From positions 1 to 7,498 of the forward strand of contig CALCGX010000072.1 in assembly GCA_937901225.1 (NCBI GenBank): a stretch of 7,498 nt of DNA, given 5' to 3'. The notes under the pieces were generated by a model. That model had not been told where the DNA came from and made no database searches. It saw nothing but the letters and a program-made list of their open reading frames with translations. The stretch is from an uncultured Bacteroidales bacterium. GTDB lineage: Bacteria > Bacteroidota > Bacteroidia > Bacteroidales > Paludibacteraceae. The first letter of the stretch is position 1, and every line of letters begins with the position of its first letter. Shown piece by piece: positions 1-5,240 of the stretch. The position numbers and the translations under genes were made by a program.

Positions 1-1226
1 ATGGTGACTATATCGGTCTGTACTTCCTCACCGAGCATATTCGCGTGGATAAGGATCGTGTGAATATCGTGGAGCAAGAGGATGAGGAGATCGACAGCGA
101 GAAGATTACAGGCGGATGGCTCGTAGAGATCGACAACTATGACACCGATCCACATATCACCATCAAGGAGGGTGGCAAAACGACTATGTGGATTACCTAT
201 AAGACACCAGAGGTGTTGTCCTATCTGCAAGAGCAGTATCTGACCCAACAAATGAAGTTGATAGATAACTTGGTTTATGGTGACAAGAACTCAAATGAGT
301 TATGGAATCATCTCGATATGGATGCGTTGGCTAAATTCTATATCGTACAAGAATTGACGGATAACTACGAGAGTTTCCATGGTAGTTGCTATTTGCATAA
401 GGATGTAGGAACGAATGCGAAATGGAATTTTGGTCCAGTATGGGATTTTGGTAGTTCGTTCAACCGCGACAAATCGCAATACTTATACCAAGGCGACGTA
501 TGGCACAATCACTGGATACCAGAGATATGTAAGTTTCCTGCATTCATGAATCGTGTCAAAGAGATATGGAATGAATTCTACAATGGAAAGTACAACAATA
601 TCTATACCTTTATTGATACGCACGAGAGCCTAATCAAGCAGGCGGTTGTAAAGGATAAAGAACGTTGGCCTCAATATCATGGTAGCCAAACATTAAGTAC
701 CTATATTGACAGAACCACCGACGTACTTCGTAAAAACGCAAAATGGCTCAACGAACAATGGAAATCCAATGATGGTGGTGGAAATAATGATAACAATGGT
801 GATAACAATAATAACTACCCAGAGAATCCAGAGTTCCATCCCAATGGGACAACCTCTATGTATGTTTGGCAGGATGGCATGCGCTTGGAGTATGATATTG
901 CTAAAGTAGATAGTATTACTTTTGAAGAGAAAGAAGTAGAAGGAATCGTTGTTAAAGCTAAAGTGCCAGCAACATGGACAGAGACTATCTATGTATGGAT
1001 TTGGGGAGATGGTATTACAAACTATGAACACATAGCGATGCGTCAAGGTGAGTGGTTTGTCTTTGTCTATGAGGGAGAGGAACTGAATATCATCTTCAAA
1101 CAAGGTAAGGACTGGACAGGTTACCCCAATCAGTCTGAAGATATCTACACCACTCGTAGTGCATGCTATCTCCTTACGCAAGAAGGCGAAAATAAAGCAG
1201 TAGCAACACAGGTGGATTGTGAATGA
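1..1226 (+). CDS. CotH kinase-family secreted protein with C-terminal starch-binding-like domain (5' partial)
   Basis: The frame is open from the left edge (first full codon at 3) to TGA at 1224-1226, giving 407 visible residues; the true start lies upstream, so the GTG at 45 is not the start. The visible protein begins inside a CotH-type kinase fold: GDYIGLYFLTEHI at residues 1-13 matches the family's G-Y-G-x-Y-x-x-x-E motif, and ELTDNYESFHGS followed by FGPVWDFG (about 117-150) matches the region carrying the metal and nucleotide ligands. The family's usual WDFD reads WDFG here, as I recall for many Bacteroidota members, so activity is uncertain. An Asn/Gly/Asp-rich linker (about 256-271) leads to a segment with the motif YDIAKVDSITF. 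The last ~95 residues resemble the CBM26-like starch-binding module, with VPATWTETIYVWIWG, then NIIFKQG and NQSEDIY. CotH in Bacillus phosphorylates spore coat proteins; the role in Bacteroidota is unknown. Surface location is inferred, because the signal peptide is outside the window. Confidence 0.88.
   Translation, partial: GDYIGLYFLTEHIRVDKDRVNIVEQEDEEIDSEKITGGWLVEIDNYDTDPHITIKEGGKTTMWITYKTPEVLSYLQEQYLTQQMKLIDNLVYGDKNSNELWNHLDMDALAKFYIVQELTDNYESFHGSCYLHKDVGTNAKWNFGPVWDFGSSFNRDKSQYLYQGDVWHNHWIPEICKFPAFMNRVKEIWNEFYNGKYNNIYTFIDTHESLIKQAVVKDKERWPQYHGSQTLSTYIDRTTDVLRKNAKWLNEQWKSNDGGGNNDNNGDNNNNYPENPEFHPNGTTSMYVWQDGMRLEYDIAKVDSITFEEKEVEGIVVKAKVPATWTETIYVWIWGDGITNYEHIAMRQGEWFVFVYEGEELNIIFKQGKDWTGYPNQSEDIYTTRSACYLLTQEGENKAVATQVDCE
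768..815 (+). repeat. Low-complexity Asn/Gly/Asp linker-coding tract
   Basis: Short AAT/AAC, GGT/GGA and GAT codon runs encode a linker of Asn, Gly and Asp between the CotH kinase-like domain and the C-terminal domains. Such tracts usually act as flexible spacers in secreted proteins. The near-repetitive DNA could change length by slippage in steps of a codon. Confidence 0.7.
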
Positions 1227-1236
1227 TTAAAAACAG

Positions 1237-1264
1237 AAAAAGACTGCCTCGACAGTCTTTTTTT
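1237..1264. terminator. Bidirectional intrinsic terminator between convergent genes
   Basis: A perfect 10-bp stem pairs 1237-1246 (AAAAAGACTG) with 1253-1262 (CAGTCTTTTT) around a 6-base loop (CCTCGA). The T run continues to 1264 on the plus strand. On the minus strand the same stem ends in five T, followed after CTG by five more. It lies 10 bases after the CotH-like stop codon and 2 bases beyond the stop codon of the convergent methyltransferase gene, so it can end both transcripts. Confidence 0.88.
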
Positions 1265-1266
1265 GT

Positions 1267-2031
1267 CTATAGATAAAACTCCTTTGTCAGTGCTTTATAT
1301 TCTTCACTACGAGGTGAGTCTTCTGATTCAATATAGAATGTCTGAGTCGCGTACTCTCCATGAGTTATAGGCGAGAAGGCAATGAGCAAGCGTTTAGCAG
1401 GTTTGCCTGATTTGCTATGCACATGAGTGATCTGCGTAGGGTAGAGGGCGTGCGCCTCTGCCAATGCTACGATACTTTCCTTTGCCTCAAAAGGCAATAC
1501 CAACGCTAACGTACCATCTTCTTGCAGCAGACGTGATGCATGCTGAATGAGTGCTGTATAACTGAGTGTGTCGGTATGTCGCGCGGTGGCGCGCTGACTA
1601 TCTGGATTTTTGAGGCTTGCTTGAAAATAGGGTGGGTTGCTTACAATCAAGTCATACTTGGTTTCGCTATGCCACTCTTGTAGCGATGACTGATAGGCAT
1701 GCAATTGCTCTGCCCATGGCGATTGCTCGAAGTTGTATGTGGCTTGTCCCACTGCACCCTCATCTACATCTATTGCATCAATGCCAACTGTCAACTGTAA
1801 ACTGTCTACTGCACATGTTCGTTGTGCCAGCATTAGTGCGATCAATCCGCTACCAGTGCCTATATCCAACACTCTAAATTCCTTATGTTTACGACTGTTA
1901 ACTATCAACTGTAAACTATCCACTGCTATCGGGCACCACGCACCTAGCAGGACACCATCTGTGCCCACCTTCATCGCGCAGCGGTCATGCCACACCGTAA
2001 ATTGCTTAAAACGAAAGAATGGACTGCTCAT
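1267..2031 (-). CDS. trmN: tRNA1(Val) (adenine(37)-N6)-methyltransferase, TrmN6/YfiC-like
   Basis: The 254-residue protein is predicted to transfer a methyl group from S-adenosylmethionine to N6 of A37 in tRNA(Val), in the cytosol. The N-terminus FKQFTVWHDRCAMKVGTDG (residues 8-26) closely matches the family signature known from E. coli YfiC. SAM-binding motif I is DIGTGSG at 56-62, the N6-adenine catalytic motif is NPPY at 132-135, and the C-terminus EYKALTKEFYL is also family-like. Two insertions relative to E. coli YfiC as I recall it, at about 37-50 and 74-82, carry almost the same peptide, VDSLQL(I/T)V, and come from a 7-bp DNA repeat; the frame is kept and motif I lies between them. The ATG at 2031 sits inside the end of the upstream transporter gene (26-bp overlap) with no clear ribosome binding site, suggesting one mRNA and coupled translation. 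The family call is firm; exact tRNA specificity is inferred from homology. Confidence 0.9.
   Translation of the reverse strand: MSSPFFRFKQFTVWHDRCAMKVGTDGVLLGAWCPIAVDSLQLIVNSRKHKEFRVLDIGTGSGLIALMLAQRTCAVDSLQLTVGIDAIDVDEGAVGQATYNFEQSPWAEQLHAYQSSLQEWHSETKYDLIVSNPPYFQASLKNPDSQRATARHTDTLSYTALIQHASRLLQEDGTLALVLPFEAKESIVALAEAHALYPTQITHVHSKSGKPAKRLLIAFSPITHGEYATQTFYIESEDSPRSEEYKALTKEFYL
1786..1813. repeat. 7-bp tandem repeat block B inside trmN
   Basis: Four units of period 7 on the plus strand: AACTGTC, AACTGTA, AACTGTC, TACTGCA. The block matches block A (1900-1927) at 24 of 28 positions. On the minus strand it is read as AVDSLQLTV, residues 74-82 of the methyltransferase, just after the helix that follows SAM motif I. 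Confidence 0.8.
1893..1927. repeat. 7-bp tandem repeat block A inside trmN
   Basis: Five units of period 7 on the plus strand: GACTGTT, AACTATC, AACTGTA, AACTATC, CACTGCT, all with ACT at positions 2-4. It is read on the minus strand as AVDSLQLIVNS (residues about 36-46), just before SAM motif I. The 114-bp offset from block B is a multiple of three, so both blocks are read in the same frame. Confidence 0.8.
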
Positions 2032-2722
2032 GACAACTGCATTCTAAGCCGTGCAATCCAATATGCACACATAGGTAAATACCAAATCCGATAAACAGTA
2101 TTGCTGATACATACCGTACCCATTTTTCAACGATAGCGAGTTTGGTGTTGAGTGTGGATATAGATAAGGTGCTGTATGAAATTACCCACGCGATTACCAT
2201 AATTGGTAAACCTGTTCCTAGACCAAACATCACAGGCAATATCCAATTCCATGTGAAGGGTAGAGTGATAGCGATATCTACCATCGTGAAAAAATATACC
2301 AATCGGTGTGGACAAAATGCTATCGCAAAGAAGATACCCAACATAAATGACCAAAAACCGCTACTCTGCCCATCCATATTTTTAAGCCATTTGCTAATCC
2401 CATGGTCATGCTCATGATGGTGACTGCCAGTGAATAGTAATAATATACCGCAAATAATCATAAATGCTGCTAATAGGGGTTCACCCCAATGGTGCAGAAA
2501 ATGTTTGATTCCTTCTGTACGTGCACCCATGATAAAAGGTATAGCAAGTAGGGTGTAAGTGGCCAATTTACCAAGGACAAACATCAGTCCGTTGAGTAGC
2601 ACTTTGCGACGATTATGGATTTCCTTATCAATATATCCAATTGCTGCAATACTCGTGAAAAGGGTGCAAGGGTCAAGTATCATCAAGAAACCCAATAGCA
2701 ACGAGGTAAAAATATGTATCAT
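2006..2722 (-). CDS. CcdA/ArsG-like (LysE/DsbD superfamily) six-helix membrane transporter, probable metal, metalloid or thiol transport
   Basis: A 238-residue polytopic inner-membrane protein with six predicted helices, roughly at 4-27, 43-66, 81-99, 122-147, 158-182 and 201-222. Helix 1 carries LDPCTLFTSIAAIGYI (Cys19) and helix 4 carries AFCPHR (Cys137). This is the paired-cysteine pattern of CcdA/DsbD-type membrane domains and of the ArsG-type permeases of Bacteroidota, where PCPL is usual; here it is PCTL. The loop between helices 3 and 4 has a His-rich run, HHHEHDHG (101-108), and the tail ends with CSCHE (228-232); both could bind metal ions. No thioredoxin-like or arsR-like partner lies next to it. 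It is transcribed divergently from the sensor kinase and overlaps the trmN-like gene by 26 bp. Databases may label this type as sulfite exporter TauE/SafE, cytochrome c biogenesis protein or ArsG. The family is fairly certain; the substrate is unknown. Confidence 0.72.
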   Translation of the reverse strand: MIHIFTSLLLGFLMILDPCTLFTSIAAIGYIDKEIHNRRKVLLNGLMFVLGKLATYTLLAIPFIMGARTEGIKHFLHHWGEPLLAAFMIICGILLLFTGSHHHEHDHGISKWLKNMDGQSSGFWSFMLGIFFAIAFCPHRLVYFFTMVDIAITLPFTWNWILPVMFGLGTGLPIMVIAWVISYSTLSISTLNTKLAIVEKWVRYVSAILFIGFGIYLCVHIGLHGLECSCHEQSILSF

Positions 2723-2757
2723 GTGATAACTATAACTAACGGTTTATAATTTGACCG

Positions 2758-2789
2758 CAAAAGTACAGAAATTCTATGATATGCGCAAG
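2758..2789 (-). promoter_or_regulatory. Bacteroidota-type promoter for the transporter-trmN operon
   Basis: Read on the minus strand, the -7 box TACTTTTG (2765-2758) fits TAnnTTTG, and CTTG (2789-2786) fits the -33 box with 20 bp between them. Transcription would start near 2750, about 28 bases before the ATG at 2722. No clear Shine-Dalgarno sequence is present. Confidence 0.7.
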
Positions 2790-2796
2790 TTTTTTT

Positions 2797-2816
2797 GATT
2801 TTTTAACTAAAAAATC
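2797..2816. promoter_or_regulatory. Palindrome midway between divergent promoters (candidate operator)
   Basis: GATTTTTTA (2797-2805) and TAAAAAATC (2808-2816) are perfect inverted repeats around AC. The centre lies almost exactly midway between the two outward-facing -33 boxes, 7 and 9 bp away from them. It could bind a dimeric regulator or simply be A/T-rich upstream promoter DNA; no regulator is identified. Confidence 0.4.
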
Positions 2817-2825
2817 TACATTGTA

Positions 2826-2857
2826 CTTGGTCGAATGGTATTTTTTTTGTATTTTTG
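2826..2857 (+). promoter_or_regulatory. Bacteroidota-type promoter for the sensor histidine kinase
   Basis: CTTG at 2826-2829 (-33 box) and TATTTTTG at 2850-2857 (-7 box, TAnnTTTG) are separated by 20 bp. Transcription should start near 2861-2864. That is at or just before a GTG codon at 2862 and downstream of the ATG at 2835, so the promoter decides against the longer start. Confidence 0.72.
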
Positions 2858-2861
2858 CAGC

Positions 2862-5063
2862 GTGAAAAGTAGTATCAAAATATTGTTGCTATTGCTTTGT
2901 GTAGTGGGACTATCCTCTTGCTATAGTTTTGAAGCGCGTACACATCGCCTTCAGTCCACTTTGCGCGAGCAGCAACAGCGAGCTGATAACTTGACCGAAC
3001 GCCTCAAAGAGGCACTGATAAACAGTGATTTTGATTCTATTTGGCACTATACGCGTTCGGATGACAATATCATTTTCTATATCTATAAAGGTAACCAATT
3101 GGTATATTGGTCTGATTCGTGGTTGAGCGCCTCTGACCGATCAATGCAGTATATCTATGACCAATGGCAATACAAGCAATGGGATAACGCGCAAGGTATA
3201 TGCCATCGAACAAAAGTGGGAGATTATCAGGTGGTTGTTGCGATCCCTATTAAGTATAATTACTCTCTAACAAGTGCGCAATTACACAATGGATTTATTC
3301 CTCCATTTCGTGGAGAGGAGCATTGGAGATTGAATTTGCGACAATCAAATGATGCATTACCAATTTTTTCGCAAGACGGTGCCTACTTGTTTTCTGTAGA
3401 AAATTTGTCTGATGCCGAGGCGGCGCAGCAAGCTACTCAATATGAGATGATTGAAAACTTTTCTTATCAATCCCTTTTGGCTGTAGATAAGCAAAATACT
3501 TCTTTCTCTCGCACGAAAATACGCACGTATTATGTGATAACCTTTGTGATGATAGGTGTACTACTTATCGTTGCGATTAGTAGTTTGATTCGCTATCGTG
3601 GTTTTAGACGAATGCGCTTAGGTGGTAAGTTCCAGATGGTGCTTACGCCTACGATGATGGTGATATTATTATCTATTTATATCGTCTCTCTTGAACATTC
3701 ACAGCGTGTATTCATCAAGACACAGCAACTGCGACTAGGCAAAAAAGCCCAATACGTGCAGATGGCATTGCAAAATATGTATTTCTGGGATATTGGTATA
3801 TCACCTGCCAATACGATGTCGCTCAATATAGACCTGCGTGACATGAGTTTTGCATATGAGACCGATATTCACGTCTATGACTTGAATGGACGTTTGATAG
3901 GTACTTCTACACCAAAGCTCTTCGAGAAAGGATTACTACCAACTCATGTTGCTCCTGAAATAATCTTCTCAGATGCTAAAAAGTTGGTGCAATATGATCG
4001 TATAGGTAATGTTCGCTATCTTTCTGCTTATACTGAATTTATCAATGGTAACTATACCAAGATAGGATATATTGCACTGCCTCATTTTATTTCGCAGGAA
4101 GAGATGGCTGCGGATTTGCAAACATTTAATATGCAAATCTTACCATTGTACATTCTTTTGTTGTTGGGTTCAATCATCGTAGTATGGATTGTTTCATATC
4201 GAGTGACCTCCTCTTTGAGTTTGGTAACCAAACAGTTGGAGGAGAATGAAGCGGGCCAACATATTGATTATCCTTATTCAGATGAGTTTGGTGAGATGGT
4301 AGGACATTACAACCAAATGATGGATGCATTGGCTGAATCTACCGAGCGTTTAGCGCGTAGCGAGCGGGAGATGGCATGGCGAACTATGGCGAGACAGGTG
4401 GCTCACGAAATCAATAATCCACTTACCCCTATGAAGCTTACGCTGCAACAACTCCAGCGAACTAAAGGCACCGAACGTTTTGAAGATTATTTCAATCGTT
4501 CTACCGAATTGCTCATTGATCAAATTGATAACTTAAGCCATATTGCGCAATCATTCTCCTCATTTGCGAAGATGCCTGAAGTGAATCCTACAAAAGTAGA
4601 TGTGGCGGCTAAACTATTTGACTTTGTTACCCTAATGAGCAATAATCCAGATAGCATACCGATTCGTTATGTAGGACCTGAACATGGTGTTAAGGTGCTT
4701 GCTGATGCCGAACAAATCAAGCAAGTATTTACCAATATCGTGCGCAATGCGATTCAAGCTATGGAGGGGCGTCCTGACAGCGATATCATCATTATACTGA
4801 AAAATGCTAGCAAAAAATCCGTCAAAGAGAATCATCTAGACATTCGTAAACGGTGGGTGAAAATTTCTTTCTCAGATAATGGACCAGGTATTCCAGAAGA
4901 GATGATAGAAAAAGTATTTGTGCCTAATTTTACGACTAAGAATACAGGTGCAGGCTTAGGATTGCCTATCTCAAAGAATATTATTGAAGGTAGTGGTGGA
5001 AAAATTGATTTTCAGACCTCTGAGCGAGGAACTACTTTCTATATCTATCTGCAAAAAGTCTAG
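2862..5063 (+). CDS. NtrY-like membrane sensor histidine kinase
   Basis: The 733-residue protein (from GTG 2862) is a two-component sensor that should autophosphorylate on His515 and pass the phosphate to a response regulator. An N-terminal hydrophobic signal (about 6-20) ends in LSSC, which resembles a lipobox. An extracytoplasmic region follows (about 24-220), then a helix (223-245), a basic cytoplasmic turn, a helix (260-281), a second extracytoplasmic domain (282-425) with VYDLNGRLIG, a helix (426-446) and a HAMP linker. The H box is VAHEINNPLTPMKL, the N box NIVRNAIQAM (Asn629), the G1 box DNGPG (Asp672) and the G2 box GAGLGLP (696-702). All catalytic motifs are intact, and the H box is of the NtrY/NtrB kind. 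No receiver-domain gene lies nearby, so its partner is unknown. The frame is open back to ATG 2835 (nine more residues), but that stretch overlaps the promoter; the GTG start gives a clean signal sequence but an almost leaderless mRNA. Confidence 0.88.
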   Translation: MKSSIKILLLLLCVVGLSSCYSFEARTHRLQSTLREQQQRADNLTERLKEALINSDFDSIWHYTRSDDNIIFYIYKGNQLVYWSDSWLSASDRSMQYIYDQWQYKQWDNAQGICHRTKVGDYQVVVAIPIKYNYSLTSAQLHNGFIPPFRGEEHWRLNLRQSNDALPIFSQDGAYLFSVENLSDAEAAQQATQYEMIENFSYQSLLAVDKQNTSFSRTKIRTYYVITFVMIGVLLIVAISSLIRYRGFRRMRLGGKFQMVLTPTMMVILLSIYIVSLEHSQRVFIKTQQLRLGKKAQYVQMALQNMYFWDIGISPANTMSLNIDLRDMSFAYETDIHVYDLNGRLIGTSTPKLFEKGLLPTHVAPEIIFSDAKKLVQYDRIGNVRYLSAYTEFINGNYTKIGYIALPHFISQEEMAADLQTFNMQILPLYILLLLGSIIVVWIVSYRVTSSLSLVTKQLEENEAGQHIDYPYSDEFGEMVGHYNQMMDALAESTERLARSEREMAWRTMARQVAHEINNPLTPMKLTLQQLQRTKGTERFEDYFNRSTELLIDQIDNLSHIAQSFSSFAKMPEVNPTKVDVAAKLFDFVTLMSNNPDSIPIRYVGPEHGVKVLADAEQIKQVFTNIVRNAIQAMEGRPDSDIIIILKNASKKSVKENHLDIRKRWVKISFSDNGPGIPEEMIEKVFVPNFTTKNTGAGLGLPISKNIIEGSGGKIDFQTSERGTTFYIYLQKV

Positions 5064-5089
5064 GATTAAGTTGGAAGGATTTTGTTGTC

Positions 5090-5130
5090 CATCTTGCCTA
5101 TAGTTACTTTTAGGCAAATGTATTTTTTTT
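5090..5130 (+). terminator. Probable intrinsic terminator after the histidine kinase gene
   Basis: TTGCCTA (5094-5100) pairs with TAGGCAA (5111-5117) around a 10-base loop. The stem extends by three pairs (5090-5092 with 5118-5120) if C5093 is bulged. A run of eight T follows at 5123-5130. It lies 27 bases after the kinase stop codon. The stem is fairly A/T-rich, so efficiency is uncertain. Confidence 0.55.
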
Positions 5131-5138
5131 GTTTATTT

Positions 5139-5170
5139 CTTGTATATTCCAAAAAAAAGTAGTACCTTTG
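5139..5170 (+). promoter_or_regulatory. Bacteroidota-type promoter for the GLUG-protein gene
   Basis: CTTG at 5139-5142 and TACCTTTG at 5163-5170 (TAnnTTTG) are spaced by 20 bp, the same geometry as the other two promoters in this window. The transcript should start near 5175-5177, leaving a leader of about 40 to 65 bases depending on which start codon is used. Confidence 0.75.
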
Positions 5171-5180
5171 TCGGCCAATT

Positions 5181-5206
5181 CGTACGCGTGTGTAGTAGTG
5201 CGTACG
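5181..5206 (+). promoter_or_regulatory. Leader hairpin in the 5' UTR of the GLUG-protein gene
   Basis: CGTACGC (5181-5187) pairs perfectly with GCGTACG (5200-5206). Two G-U pairs can extend the stem, leaving loop GTGTAGTA (5190-5197). It lies a few bases after the predicted transcription start, and no T run follows, so it is not a terminator. It could stabilise the mRNA or affect ribosome access; this is inference only. Confidence 0.5.
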
Positions 5207-5240
5207 TGGAGTTATGAACAACAAAATAGACATTAAGGAT

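Noticed and set aside
45..47. GTG at 45 as start of the CotH-like gene
   Set aside because: The same frame is open back to the window edge and the upstream codons encode a conserved CotH motif, so the gene starts outside the window.
693..1181. Minus-strand open frame of 162 codons opposite the CotH-like gene
   Set aside because: It is antisense to the Asn-rich linker and starch-binding-like domain; its hydrophobic Ile/Val run is just the complement of the AAT/GAT-rich linker codons.
1786..1927. Possible CRISPR array or site-specific recombination site from the direct repeats in trmN
   Set aside because: Only two blocks with internal 7-bp periodicity, the spacing is coding sequence with conserved motifs, and there are no cas or recombinase genes nearby.
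1617..2047. Plus-strand open frames opposite trmN
   Set aside because: The minus strand encodes clear TrmN motifs; the plus-strand frames contain the translated heptamer repeats but no domain.
2142..2417. Plus-strand open frame opposite the transporter gene
   Set aside because: Antisense shadow of a protein with six clear membrane helices; no family similarity or promoter.
2835..2861. ATG at 2835 as start of the histidine kinase
   Set aside because: The -7 promoter box lies downstream of it, and the extra residues MVFFLYFCS would precede an already complete signal sequence.
5181..5206. Invertible promoter or terminator at the CGTACGC inverted repeat
   Set aside because: The promoter boxes are outside the repeat, the loop is only 8 to 12 bases, there is no T run after it and no invertase gene in view; it fits better as a leader RNA hairpin.
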